This document shows positions 1 through 7,928 of a stretch of 64,000 bases of DNA, piece after piece. Source of the stretch: Pseudomonas sp. AN-1 (GTDB lineage: Bacteria > Pseudomonadota > Gammaproteobacteria > Pseudomonadales > Pseudomonadaceae); the NCBI RefSeq assembly GCF_034057115.1, contig NZ_CP139195.1, forward strand, positions 1 through 64,000. Direction: 5' to 3'. The notes beneath the pieces are model-generated. The model worked only from the letters and a program-made list of their open reading frames with translations, was not told where the DNA came from and searched no databases. Within the stretch, counting starts at the first letter, position 1, and every line of letters starts with the position of its first letter. The position numbers were made by a program, and so were the translations under genes.

Positions 1-36
1 TGAGTCCTGCAACGGAAAAAGGCCGATAACAATCAT
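1..36 (-). CDS. Start of a second integron cassette ORF (partial)
   Basis: An open frame on the minus strand starts with ATG at 36 and runs off the left edge after twelve codons (MIVIGLFPLQDS). It lies about 70 bases downstream of the attC recombination point at 109, where the ORF of the next integron cassette would be expected. A weak purine-rich stretch (CGGGGAT) precedes the ATG. The call rests on position, not on any recognisable protein; the true start could lie elsewhere. Confidence 0.3.
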   Translation of the reverse strand, partial: MIVIGLFPLQDS

Positions 37-102
37 GATCCCCGTGATCGATTGAGCGCTTGGCCCCCGCTGCGCGAACTACAGAGTGGCCCGGGCGGCA
101 AC

Positions 103-204
103 GCCCAACGAAGGCCGGATATACGAATGCAACCGCACTGACGACAGGGTTGGAAAGGCTTTACTCACTACTTGTGGGGATAGTCCATATACGCCATGTT
201 AGGT
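103..204 (-). other. attC recombination site of the ankyrin cassette
   Basis: Read on the minus strand the site opens with ACCTAAC (204-198), which fits the inverse core RYYYAAC, and closes with GTTGGGC (109-103), which fits the core GTTRRRY. The inverse core is the exact complement of the first bases of this cassette (GTTAGGT at the attI junction, 605-599), as expected if one cassette circle carried both. The flanking L boxes are partly complementary (ATGGCGTATATGG against GGCCGGATATACG). Length is 102 bp, within the known attC range. Hairpin folding was judged by eye only. Confidence 0.72.
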
Positions 205-604
205 GGCGTTGAGTTACGCGAATAGCTTGGCAATTGCCCCACCTTTACGAATGGCTCTTTCTTGAGCCGTTTCGTTAAAATCAGAACGGATATTTACTTT
301 GGCATCTGCCTGCAAAAGAGTTTCTGCAATAGTGCAATTTTCCTTGCTAACCGCGACATGCAGTGGGGTTTCGCCCATATCGCCGATGGCATTAGGGTTT
401 GCTCCTGCCTCAAGAAGTACTTTGACGGCGTAGGCATCATTGCGCCACACCATGACATGAAGCGGGGTGTCGCCATCGCAGTCAGTGCTGGAGATAGACA
501 CAGCCTTTTCACCCATTTCGGCTGGGAAAAGCACGTCTGATGTTGAGGCTAGAATTTCCTCCAGCGTGGCGCGATGTTTTGGTTTGCGGCCCATAGACAC
601 CTAA
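109..604 (-). mobile_element. Integron gene cassette carrying an ankyrin-repeat gene
   Basis: The boundaries follow from the recombination rule that cuts between G and TTRRRY. The cassette begins with TTAGGT just after the attI core and ends with the G of GTTGGGC. It is 496 bp long, holds one ORF beginning four bases inside the cassette, and ends in its own attC. This compact design and the orientation, reading away from the integrase remnant, are typical of a first-position cassette expressed from an integron promoter. GC content is visibly lower than in the neighbouring core genes, which suggests foreign origin. Confidence 0.72.
214..600 (-). CDS. Small ankyrin-repeat protein
   Basis: This 128-residue protein has about two and a half ankyrin repeats, visible as GDTPLHVMV and GETPLHVAV each followed by a helix and a LLxAxAxxN turn (roughly residues 40-120). 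Ankyrin repeats bind other proteins; nothing shows a catalytic role. No signal peptide or membrane segment is seen, so it is probably cytoplasmic. The start is GTG at 600 or the in-frame ATG at 594; the short spacing to the cassette edge means the Shine-Dalgarno may come from AGGTG at the cassette border. It is the only ORF of its integron cassette. Partner and function are unknown. Confidence 0.75.
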   Translation of the reverse strand: MSMGRKPKHRATLEEILASTSDVLFPAEMGEKAVSISSTDCDGDTPLHVMVWRNDAYAVKVLLEAGANPNAIGDMGETPLHVAVSKENCTIAETLLQADAKVNIRSDFNETAQERAIRKGGAIAKLFA

Positions 605-665
605 CTATAAATAGACACCATCTGGTGCATAACACCCCAGACGGGATTGGTGGATAACATTCCTT
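599..665 (-). other. attI-like integron attachment site
   Basis: On the minus strand the core GTTAGGT (605-599) fits GTTRRRY and marks the junction with the ankyrin cassette. Upstream lie two 11-base direct repeats differing at one position (TGTTATGCACC at 634-624 and TGTTATCCACC at 659-649), 25 bases apart. Class 1 attI has a comparable pair of TGTTA-type integrase-binding repeats before its core. The site sits between the integrase start and the first cassette, where attI belongs. Confidence 0.6.
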
Positions 666-701
666 GTCATTTCTGCTTTCCCTGCCTACGCTGCGGGTTC
701 C

Positions 702-718
702 GCGGTCAGGATGACCGC
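702..718. promoter_or_regulatory. Small inverted repeat upstream of the integrase remnant
   Basis: Perfect 7-bp inverted repeat GCGGTCA-gga-TGACCGC, 18 bases before the integrase start codon. It could be an operator or a leader hairpin of the integrase gene. No LexA-type box was recognised nearby. Confidence 0.3.
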
Positions 719-736
719 TTCGGGGAGTTATACACC

Positions 737-943
737 ATGGATGGCAAGCCCAGGCTGCTCGACCAGATGCGTGAGCGGATTCGCGTCAAACACTACTCCA
801 TTCGCACCGAGAAGGTCTATTGCGAGTGGGTGAAGCAGTTCATCCGTTTCCACCAGTACCGCCATCCCATGGAGATGGGCGCTCCGGAAGTGGAGGTGTT
901 TCTGACCGATCTGGCCGTGCTGAGTCCGCTGGATCGTCCCTGA
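737..943 (+). pseudogene. Integron integrase with large internal deletion
   Basis: The ORF starts at ATG 737 behind GGGGAG at 722-727 and encodes 68 residues. Residues 1-61 match the N-terminal SAM-like domain of IntI-type tyrosine recombinases ([20 protein letters not shown], then [12 protein letters not shown] and [11 protein letters not shown]). The last seven residues, LSPLDRP, resemble the extreme C-terminus of IntI proteins (class 1 IntI has VRSPLDAL near its end). A full enzyme is about 320-340 residues, so the catalytic domain with its Arg/His/Tyr residues is missing and the ends have been joined in frame. It is divergent from the cassettes, as intI normally is. It cannot be an active recombinase. 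Confidence 0.8.
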
Positions 944-949
944 GCCCGC

Positions 950-1624
950 TCACCCGCACTTGCTGTGCCCGCAGTTCAGGCAGGTGGCGCAGCCTTCCAG
1001 CTTGACCACCGCCTGGGTGTGGCAGTGGCCGCAGAGTTGCGCGCCGGGGGGGAAGCCTTCGCCGGGTTCCAGCGCGGCGGCGCCCTGGCTGGCTTCCCAG
1101 GCGGCGCGGCGTTCGGCCAGGTAGCGCTGCTGCGCCGCGTCCGGGGTCTGCTCGCGGAGCATGCCGATGGCGATCAGGTGGCGCTCCAGCACTGCGCCGA
1201 TCTCGGCGACTATCGACGGCATGTACACGCCGCCCTTCTTCAGGTAGCCGCCGCGCGGGTCGAACACCGCCTTGAGTTCCTCGACCAGGAAGGTGCAGTC
1301 GCCGCCCTTGCGCAGCACCGCGGACATTATGCGGGTGAGGGCGACTATCCATTGGAAGTGGTCCATGTTCTTCGAGTTGATGAAGATCTCGAAGGGCCGG
1401 CGCTGCTCGAAGGGCGTGCCGGCGTTGAGCAGGATGTCGTTGATGGTCACGTAGAGGGCGTGCTCGAACAGCGGCGACTTGATCTTGTAGGTGGTGCCGG
1501 TCAGCACTTCCGGGCGCTGCAGGCTTTCGTCGAGCTGCACCGGGGCTCCGGGCGTTTCGGCGGGGCGCTGGCCTTGGGCGACCACCTGGAAGCTCTTGAT
1601 GCGCTGGTCGATCTTCACGGTCAT
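950..1624 (-). CDS. nrdJb: Class II ribonucleotide reductase, small split part NrdJb
   Basis: This 224-residue protein is the C-terminal portion of a split adenosylcobalamin-dependent ribonucleotide reductase, as in P. aeruginosa. It has the TSCPD-type domain (TGTTYKIKSPLFEHALYVTI, then RPFEIFINSKNMDHFQWIVALTRIMSAVLRKG) and a cysteine-rich tail (CGHCH near residue 197, then CATCLNCGHSKCG at the end) that probably binds zinc or re-reduces the active site. It begins at ATG 1624, 53 bases after the end of nrdJa, on the same strand, so the two are probably co-transcribed. It is not catalytic alone. Confidence 0.9.
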   Translation of the reverse strand: MTVKIDQRIKSFQVVAQGQRPAETPGAPVQLDESLQRPEVLTGTTYKIKSPLFEHALYVTINDILLNAGTPFEQRRPFEIFINSKNMDHFQWIVALTRIMSAVLRKGGDCTFLVEELKAVFDPRGGYLKKGGVYMPSIVAEIGAVLERHLIAIGMLREQTPDAAQQRYLAERRAAWEASQGAAALEPGEGFPPGAQLCGHCHTQAVVKLEGCATCLNCGHSKCG

Positions 1625-1677
1625 GGGCGTTCTCCCGGAGTGGGCATCCGCTGCGCGCGGCGCACCCTGCGGAGGGG

Positions 1678-4600
1678 TCAATACTTGCCGTAATAGCCTT
1701 CCTTGAGCGCGTCGAACAGGTTGGCGGCGGTGTTCACCTCGCCGTCGTACTCGACCAGCTCGTTGCCGCGCAGCTCCACCACGCTGCCGTCCTCCAGCTC
1801 GAAGCGGTACAGGGTGTTCGCGAGGTCCGTCTCGCGCACCAGCACGCCCTGGAAGGCGGCGGGGTTGAAGCGGAAGGTGGTGCAGCCCTTGAGGCCCTGG
1901 CGCCAGGCGTAGCGGTAGATGTCCTTGAACGCCTCGAAGGGGTAGTCGCTGGGCACGTTGGCGGTCTTGGAGATCGACGAGTCGACCCACTTCTGCGCCG
2001 CGGCCTGCATGTCGACGTGCTGGGTCGGGCCGATGTCGTCGGCGCCGACGAACCACTCCGGCAGGCCGCGGTCCGGGTCGGCCTGTGGATCGACCAGCGC
2101 GCGGTAGGCCAGCAGTTCGTAGCTGAGCACCTCGACCTGTTCCTTGGCCTTGCGCCCGGGGCGCACCAGGTTGCGCACGTAGCGGTGGGCGAAGCTCGGT
2201 TCGATGCCGTTGGAGGCGTTGTTGGCCAGGCTCAGGCTGATGGTGCCGGTGGGCGCGATGGAGCTGTGGTGGGTGAAGCGCGCGCCGGTTTCGGCCAGCG
2301 CGGCGACCAGTTCGGGGGCGATCTCGGCGAGGCGCTGCATGTAGCGTGAGTAGCGTGCGTGCAGCACACGGCCCGGCAGCCTGTCGCCCAGCCGGTAGCC
2401 GTCGCTGGCCAGCTCCGGGCGCTGGCGCAGCATCTGCGCGGTGACCTCGAACTCCTGCGCCAGCAGCGGCGCCGGGCCTTTCTCCCTGGCCAGCTCCAGC
2501 GCCGTCTGCCAGCCGACCAGGGCCAGTTCGCGGGCCACGTCCTCGGTGAAGCGGCAGGCCTCGGCGCTGCCGTAGCGCAGGCGCAGCATGGCCAGCGCCG
2601 AGCCGAGGCCGAGGAAGCCCATGCCGTGGCGGCGCTTGGCGAGGATCTCGCGGCGCTGCGTCTCCAGCGGCAGGTTGGCGAGTTCCACCACGTCGTCGAG
2701 CAGGCGGGTGAAGATGGCCACCACCTGGCGGAAGCGCTCCCAGTCGAAGCGCGCGTCGATGCCGAACGGCGCCTCGACGAAGCGGGTGAGGTTGACCGAG
2801 CCGAGCAGACAGGCGCCGTAGGGCGGCAGGGGCTGCTCGCCGCACGGGTTGGTCGCGCGGATCTCCTCGCACCACCAGTTGTTGTTGAGCTGGTTGACCC
2901 GGTCGACGAGGATGAAGCCGGGCTCGGCATAGTCGTAGGTGGAGGCCATCAGCATGTCCCACAGGTGGCGGGCGCGCACCTTGCCGTAGACCCGGCAGGC
3001 CACCTTGCCGTCCTCGCGCACCCGGTAGCCCTCGCGCAGCGGCCAGTCGCGCCAGAGCACCTGGTCGGGGTTGGCCAGGTCCAGCCGGTCGACCTCGCGC
3101 GGGTGCAGCGGGAACACCAGCGGCCAGTCGGCGTCGTTCTCCACCGCCTGCATGAAGTCGTCGCCGATCAGCAGGCTGAGGTTGAACTGGCGCAGACGGC
3201 CGTCCTCGCGCTTGGCGCGGATGAACTCGCGCACGTCCGGGTGGGCGATGTCGAAGGTGGCCATCTGCGCGCCGCGCCGCCCGCCGGCGGAGCTGACGGT
3301 GAAGCACATCCGGTCGAAGATATCCATGAACGACAGCGGCCCGCTGGTGCGCGCGCCGGCGCCGGCGACCAGCGCGCCGCGCGGGCGCAGGGTGGAGAAC
3401 TCGTAGCCGATGCCGCAGTTGTGGATGACCATCAGGCCGTTCTCGCCTGCCAGATAGTTGTGATGCTGCTCGACGGTGAAGTCATGAAAGGTTTCGCCGA
3501 TGTCCAGATTGCGGCGGATGCTCTCCACCGGACGCAGGATGCGCGCGAAGTCGATCAGTTCGCGCAGTTGCGGAAATCGCTGGCTCCAGCGATCGAGCCA
3601 GATACGGCTGACGATGTCCTTGCGGTGGTAGCCGTGATGGAAACCGAGCGTCTGCCGCTCCCGACAGTCGAGGCGTTCCGCTTCGGCGCTCAGCGCTGCG
3701 CCAAGTCGGACCGGCAGGCGATAGCGATCGTATTGCCCCGACTGGCTGGCCTGCTCGGTGATACGGCTGCGCTTGCTGCTGTCGGCCATGAACTCGGCGA
3801 CCCTGGCGAGAAAGGCCGAATCGGAGATCTTCAGCAGCGCTCCCCCGCTGTCGCGGATGACATGACCGTTGTGGAGGTGTTCGCGGGGTTTGCGCCGCGA
3901 GATGCCTCCCGGCACGCCGAACAGTGCCAGCAGTCCTTGCAGTTGTGCGGCAAAGGCCTGGCTCTGCATGGCGATGGTCACGCTGCCCCGCTCGCGGCTG
4001 ACCGTTCCGTCCGTGTCGATCAGGCCGGCCAGGAACGGCAGGAAGCTCCGTTCGGGGTGAGACATCACCCATGCCGGTACCCGCAGGGTGGCGCTTTTCG
4101 GGCCGACCTGCCCGTCGATCAGGTCAATGGCTCTGCTGGCCGCAAAGCTGGCCACGGTGTAGCTCCAGACCGGCGTGCCGTTCCGCGTGGTCGTGGAGGC
4201 TACCTGCGCCTGCGCTCCGCAGAAGGCCTGGAAGAAGGCGGCGTACCGCTCGACGACTTCACGCTCTGCGGCAAGGATCTTGAAAACCAGACGTCTGCCG
4301 GCAGCGCAGGCCCTTTCGAGCCATGCCCGGCGGCTTTTCCGGTAGCGGAAGCGTTTCTCGCTGCAACTGCCGTCGCCCAGATGGGCGCCGGCAAACCAGG
4401 CCTGCAGCGCATGGCTACGGTCGGCTTCCCAGGCGAAGCGGTGGTGGACCAGGGCATCGTGCGCGTCGATCTCGTCCGCCCGCACATAGATCAGCCGATC
4501 ATGGCGGTAGACCAGCACCGGATGGTGGATCGAGGTCTTCAGGCTGGCTCCGTTCGAGACGATCTCGATGTTCTCCGAACGGGACACCCGGAGGGTCAGA

Positions 4601-5124
4601 TGTCGCTCGATGGCGCGCATTTCGAAACGGCCGGCATTGCGATCAAAGCAGAGCATGCGCGCATGGCGCTCATCGGCCGCGCGCCGGGCCGACACCACGC
4701 CATGCTCGGTGACGACCCAGGTGTCCGGAGAGACGCAGCCGGCCTTGAGGGTCAGGCCGGCCTCGTGCAGCTTGCCGAGGATGTCGTCCATGGAGTCATG
4801 GATGCTGCCGGACACCGTGCAGTTGACGGTCGAGGTGGCCGGCCGCTGCTGCTGCGCGCCGGCGTTGGCGACGATGCGCCCGGCAGGGATGGCGCCATTC
4901 TGCAGCGCCCAGAGGAACTGCGCGTACCAGTGCTCGCGCTGCTCGGGCGCCTCCACCTCGGCGACGGCGCGGGCCACCCGCCGCCAGGTGGCGTCGAGGT
5001 CGGCGTCCACCGGCGTGCCGTCGGCTTCGACAAGGCGGTACTTCTGCGCCCAGATGTCCAGGGCTGCGGCCTGCAGGGGGATGGCGGTCGCGCGTGGCGG
5101 CGTTGTGCCTGCGTGCCTGGCCAT
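1678..5124 (-). CDS. nrdJa: Class II ribonucleotide reductase NrdJa, intein-containing precursor
   Basis: This 1148-residue precursor yields, after loss of a 440-residue intein, a 708-residue NrdJa that reduces ribonucleotides with adenosylcobalamin. Extein landmarks are an N-terminal cone-like region, the VNCTVSGS segment near residue 102, the [13 protein letters not shown] loop broken by the intein, and the finger loop NPCGEQ with the likely thiyl-radical Cys near residue 761. The start is supported by GGAGG (5138-5134) ten bases upstream. Activity should depend on correct splicing because the intein sits in the catalytic core. No cobalamin riboswitch was recognised upstream (5125-5275). 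nrdJb follows at once. Confidence 0.93.
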   Translation of the reverse strand: MARHAGTTPPRATAIPLQAAALDIWAQKYRLVEADGTPVDADLDATWRRVARAVAEVEAPEQREHWYAQFLWALQNGAIPAGRIVANAGAQQQRPATSTVNCTVSGSIHDSMDDILGKLHEAGLTLKAGCVSPDTWVVTEHGVVSARRAADERHARMLCFDRNAGRFEMRAIERHLTLRVSRSENIEIVSNGASLKTSIHHPVLVYRHDRLIYVRADEIDAHDALVHHRFAWEADRSHALQAWFAGAHLGDGSCSEKRFRYRKSRRAWLERACAAGRRLVFKILAAEREVVERYAAFFQAFCGAQAQVASTTTRNGTPVWSYTVASFAASRAIDLIDGQVGPKSATLRVPAWVMSHPERSFLPFLAGLIDTDGTVSRERGSVTIAMQSQAFAAQLQGLLALFGVPGGISRRKPREHLHNGHVIRDSGGALLKISDSAFLARVAEFMADSSKRSRITEQASQSGQYDRYRLPVRLGAALSAEAERLDCRERQTLGFHHGYHRKDIVSRIWLDRWSQRFPQLRELIDFARILRPVESIRRNLDIGETFHDFTVEQHHNYLAGENGLMVIHNCGIGYEFSTLRPRGALVAGAGARTSGPLSFMDIFDRMCFTVSSAGGRRGAQMATFDIAHPDVREFIRAKREDGRLRQFNLSLLIGDDFMQAVENDADWPLVFPLHPREVDRLDLANPDQVLWRDWPLREGYRVREDGKVACRVYGKVRARHLWDMLMASTYDYAEPGFILVDRVNQLNNNWWCEEIRATNPCGEQPLPPYGACLLGSVNLTRFVEAPFGIDARFDWERFRQVVAIFTRLLDDVVELANLPLETQRREILAKRRHGMGFLGLGSALAMLRLRYGSAEACRFTEDVARELALVGWQTALELAREKGPAPLLAQEFEVTAQMLRQRPELASDGYRLGDRLPGRVLHARYSRYMQRLAEIAPELVAALAETGARFTHHSSIAPTGTISLSLANNASNGIEPSFAHRYVRNLVRPGRKAKEQVEVLSYELLAYRALVDPQADPDRGLPEWFVGADDIGPTQHVDMQAAAQKWVDSSISKTANVPSDYPFEAFKDIYRYAWRQGLKGCTTFRFNPAAFQGVLVRETDLANTLYRFELEDGSVVELRGNELVEYDGEVNTAANLFDALKEGYYGKY
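3418..4737 (-). mobile_element. Intein with LAGLIDADG homing endonuclease domain in NrdJa
   Basis: This 440-residue in-frame insertion (precursor residues 130-569) starts with Cys ([13 protein letters not shown], block A), has TSIHHPVLV (block B, T-x-x-H) at intein residues 68-76, and ends [18 protein letters not shown]...VIHN followed by Cys+1, so all canonical splice-junction residues are present. Between them lie two dodecapeptides, [11 protein letters not shown] (degenerate, about residue 114) and [12 protein letters not shown] (about 235), typical of LAGLIDADG endonucleases. Both motifs keep an acidic residue, so the nuclease may be active. Its codon use looks less GC-rich than the exteins. 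Confidence 0.93.
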
Positions 5125-5133
5125 GGCGCCGAA

Positions 5134-5138
5134 CCTCC
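5134..5138 (-). promoter_or_regulatory. Ribosome binding site of nrdJa
   Basis: GGAGG on the minus strand, ten bases before the ATG at 5124, decides the nrdJa start. The rest of the divergent gap to mscS (5139-5275) shows no clear promoter or riboswitch. Confidence 0.7.
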
Positions 5139-5275
5139 GGTCGAAGCAAGGATGCTTTCACCTTAGCTGCAGGCCCGCAGCTGCGCCCGGATGTCGGTCG
5201 CGCGGTCGTCGCCGGGCAGGCAGCGCCGGGCGTGCTAGCGTTCTTCCAGTCAGCCCTCCGCACAGGTGATCCGCC

Positions 5276-6133
5276 GTGGACGAGTCGAACATGATCAGCG
5301 CCGGTACCGAAAAGGCCGGCCAGCTCTGGCAACTGGTCGCCGACTACGGCGCCGCCTTCGCGGTGAAGATCCTCGCCGCCATTGCCTTCTGGGTGGTCGG
5401 CCGCTGGCTGATCGGGGTCGCCGTCGGCCTGGTGCAACGCTCCCTGGGCGCGCAGCGGGTCGATCCGACCGTGCTGCGCTACCTCGGCTCGTTCATCACC
5501 GTCACCCTCAACATCCTGCTGGTGATCGGCATCCTCGGCTATTTCGGGGTGCAGACCACCACCTTCGCCGCGCTGATCGCCGCGGTCGGCCTGGCCATCG
5601 GCATGGCCTGGTCGGGGCTGCTGGCCAACCTCGCCGCCGGCGGCTTCATCATCGTCCTGCGCCCGTTCAAGGTCGGCGACTTCGTCAGCGCCGGTGGCGT
5701 GACCGGCACGGTCACCGAGATCGGCCTGTTCGCCACGGCGATCACCACCCCGGACAACGTGCTGACCCTGGTGGGCAACAACAAGATCTTCGGCGACAAC
5801 ATCCTCAACTACACGGCCAACCCGTTCCGTCGCGTCGAGCTCAAGGCCCAGCTGGCCGGCGCCGCCGACTGGCACGCCGCGGCGGCGCTGCTCAAGCAGC
5901 GCATCGCCGCCATCGACAACGTGCTGGCCACGCCTGCGGTGGACGTGGAGATCCTCGAGTTCAACCTGGTCGGTCCGGTGCTGGCGGTGCGCCCGTACTG
6001 CCACAACGACCACTACTGGCAGGTCTACTTCGACACCAATCGCGTCATCAAGGACGCCCTCGGCGAGGCCGGCTTCCCGGCACCGATGCCGGCGCAGACA
6101 GTCATCGTGCAGCAGTCCGGCGGCCCGCTTTGA
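5276..6133 (+). CDS. Small-conductance mechanosensitive channel, MscS family
   Basis: This 285-residue inner-membrane protein has three hydrophobic segments (about residues 29-51, 70-91 and 96-130). The third carries the pore-helix pattern AAVGLAIGMAWSGLLANLAAG followed by RPFKVGDFV, the MscS signature, and then the soluble beta/alpha domain. MscS channels open under membrane tension and release solutes during osmotic downshock. Length is close to E. coli MscS (286). The start is GTG at 5276 or ATG at 5291; neither has a strong ribosome binding site. It is divergent from nrdJa and stands alone. Confidence 0.88.
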   Translation: MDESNMISAGTEKAGQLWQLVADYGAAFAVKILAAIAFWVVGRWLIGVAVGLVQRSLGAQRVDPTVLRYLGSFITVTLNILLVIGILGYFGVQTTTFAALIAAVGLAIGMAWSGLLANLAAGGFIIVLRPFKVGDFVSAGGVTGTVTEIGLFATAITTPDNVLTLVGNNKIFGDNILNYTANPFRRVELKAQLAGAADWHAAAALLKQRIAAIDNVLATPAVDVEILEFNLVGPVLAVRPYCHNDHYWQVYFDTNRVIKDALGEAGFPAPMPAQTVIVQQSGGPL

Positions 6134-6343
6134 CAGGGGAGCGGGGCGAACCTACGCTGCTGTGGCATCGACTCGAGGCATGAGTGGTCCGGTCTGGCGC
6201 GTGCGCGACCAGGCCGGTGCAGGGGGCGAGACGGTGTGGCTGGGCGGTTTCCGCGCTCGCTGCGGGACGCCCGTTCGCGCAATCCCTGGACGGTGCGTGC
6301 CCGCTGCGGCATGGCCCGCCCGACCCGCGACGAGGAGCACCCG

Positions 6344-6820
6344 ATGAAACCCCTTCTGCTTGCCCTGCTGGCCGCGCTGCCCGCCACGGTGGCCCAGGCC
6401 GCCGACCCCGAGGTTCCCTATCCCGCCGGATACCGCTACTGGCAGCATGTCAAGAGCATGGTGATCGAGCAGGGGCACCCGCTGTACGAGTCCTTCGGCG
6501 GCATCCACCACATCTATGCCAATGCCGCCGCCCTGGAGGGCTACAAGGCCGGCAAGTTTCCGGACGGCGCGGTCATCGTGTTCGATCTGCTGGAGGCCAG
6601 GCGTGCCGACAGCGCGGTCACCGAAGGATCGCGCAAGGTGGTCGGGGTGATGCACAAGGATGCCGGCAAGTACGCCGCCACCGGCGGCTGGGGCTTCGAG
6701 GGCTTCGCTGCCGGCGACCCGGCCCGGCGCGCGGTGGGCGCCAATGCGGCGAGCGCCTGCTACTCCTGCCACGCCCCCGAGAAGGCCCACGACTACGTGT
6801 TCAGCCGGCGGCGCGACTGA
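6344..6820 (+). CDS. Cytochrome P460 family periplasmic haem protein
   Basis: This 158-residue protein has a cleavable signal peptide (MKPLLLALLAALPATVAQA) and one c-type haem site CYSCH at residues 139-143 near the C-terminus, as in cytochrome P460 proteins. It also shares the family pattern of a YPAGYRYWQHVKS start and a GGWGFEGF segment before the haem site. P460 enzymes of nitrifiers oxidise hydroxylamine; the role of the Pseudomonas members is unclear and may be electron transfer or nitrogen-oxide detoxification. The start at 6344 is chosen for GAGGAG at 6332-6337 and the signal peptide; the upstream in-frame extension is not convincing. The 210-base gap before it shows nothing else. Confidence 0.82.
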   Translation: MKPLLLALLAALPATVAQAADPEVPYPAGYRYWQHVKSMVIEQGHPLYESFGGIHHIYANAAALEGYKAGKFPDGAVIVFDLLEARRADSAVTEGSRKVVGVMHKDAGKYAATGGWGFEGFAAGDPARRAVGANAASACYSCHAPEKAHDYVFSRRRD

Positions 6821-6909
6821 CCTCCCGCATCCTGGCGTTGCGCCGCGGCCTCTCGCCGACGAGGGGCCGTGGCGCTCGCTGTGCCCGCCACGAAGACCTG
6901 CCGTCCCCC

Positions 6910-6938
6910 TTGCAATGCCCGTCTGCTCTACCTAGAGT
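6910..6938 (+). promoter_or_regulatory. Possible sigma-70 promoter of the Gld-type ABC operon
   Basis: TTGCAA (6910-6915), a 17-base spacer and TAGAGT (6933-6938) lie about 70 bases before the ABC ATPase gene. This is a by-eye match. Confidence 0.35.
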
Positions 6939-7004
6939 TCACCCGCACCCGAGAGGCCTCCACGGCCGTCTGGCACGGAGGCTCCAGCAGGTTATGGAGC
7001 AACC

Positions 7005-7928
7005 ATGATCGAGATCGAAAAACTCACCAAACGCTTTGCGCAGCACACGGCGGTGGACGAGCTGTCCTTCCGCGTCCAGCCCGGCGAAGTGCTGGGTTTC
7101 CTCGGCCCCAACGGGGCCGGCAAGTCGACCACCATGAAGATGCTCACCGGCTTCCTCGCGCCGACGTCGGGCACCGCGCGCATCTTCGGCTTCGACATCC
7201 GCAGGCAGACCCTCAAGGCCCAGCAGCAGATCGGCTACCTGCCCGAGGGCGCGCCCTGCTACGGCGACATGAAGGTGCGCGGTTTCCTCGAGTTCATCGC
7301 CGAGGTGCGCGGTTTCCGCGGCGCCGAGAAGAAGGCGCGGGTGGCGAAGGCGGTGGCGCAGGTCGAGCTGGACAAGGTCCTCGAGCAGTCGATCGAGACC
7401 CTGTCCAAGGGCTTCAAGCGCCGCGTCGGCCTGGCCCAGGCGATCCTCCACGATCCGCGCGCGCTGATCCTCGACGAGCCCACCGACGGCCTCGACCCCA
7501 ACCAGAAGCATCAGGTGCGCCAGCTGATCCAGAACCTGGCGACCGACAAGATCATCATCATTTCCACGCACATCCTCGAGGAAGTCACCGCGGTCTGTTC
7601 CCGCGCAGTGGTGATCGCCGGCGGCCGGCTGCTGGCCGACGGCACGCCCTTCGAGCTGGAGAGCCGTTCGCGCTACCACCAGGCGGTGACCCTGGTCGGC
7701 GAGGCGCCGCTGGACGAGGCGGCGCTGGCGGCGCTGCCGGGCGTGGCCGGAGTGGAGCGCAACGCCCGCGAGCACAGCCTGACCGTGCTGGCGCAGCCCG
7801 GCCAGGCGATCTTCCCGCAGGTCAGCGCGCTGGTGGCGGTGCGCGGCTGGAACATCAAGGAAATGGACGTGGAGCGCGGCCGCCTCGACGAGGTGTTCCG
7901 CACCCTGACCCGAGGAGAGGCGGCATGA
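7005..7928 (+). CDS. ABC transporter ATP-binding protein (GldA-like)
   Basis: This 307-residue ATPase powers the ABC exporter encoded with the next genes. Walker A is GPNGAGKST at residues 34-42, the signature loop is LSKGFKRR (133-140, KG in place of GG, common in this subfamily), Walker B is LILDEP (154-159), and the H-loop is STH. The C-terminal 90 residues are an extra domain found in GldA/NosF/CcmA-type ATPases. It is the first gene of a tight operon: the permease ATG overlaps its stop codon. The substrate is unknown. Confidence 0.9.
   Translation: MIEIEKLTKRFAQHTAVDELSFRVQPGEVLGFLGPNGAGKSTTMKMLTGFLAPTSGTARIFGFDIRRQTLKAQQQIGYLPEGAPCYGDMKVRGFLEFIAEVRGFRGAEKKARVAKAVAQVELDKVLEQSIETLSKGFKRRVGLAQAILHDPRALILDEPTDGLDPNQKHQVRQLIQNLATDKIIIISTHILEEVTAVCSRAVVIAGGRLLADGTPFELESRSRYHQAVTLVGEAPLDEAALAALPGVAGVERNAREHSLTVLAQPGQAIFPQVSALVAVRGWNIKEMDVERGRLDEVFRTLTRGEAA

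Noticed and set aside
262-540. Plus-strand ORF of 92 codons within the ankyrin cassette
   Set aside because: It is antisense to the ankyrin gene, has no ribosome binding site and points against the direction of cassette expression.
2359-5166. A 935-codon open frame on the plus strand, opposite nrdJa
   Set aside because: It is antisense to a clearly recognisable reductase and intein and has a biased composition without motifs. Long antisense frames are expected in DNA of this GC content.
5125-5275. Possible cobalamin riboswitch upstream of the B12-dependent reductase
   Set aside because: No B12-box-like conserved sequence or suitable leader structure was recognisable in this short gap.
6236-6343. 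Upstream in-frame ATG extending the cytochrome P460 protein by 36 residues
   Set aside because: It would bury the signal peptide inside the protein, whereas the ATG at 6344 has GAGGAG upstream and a normal signal sequence.
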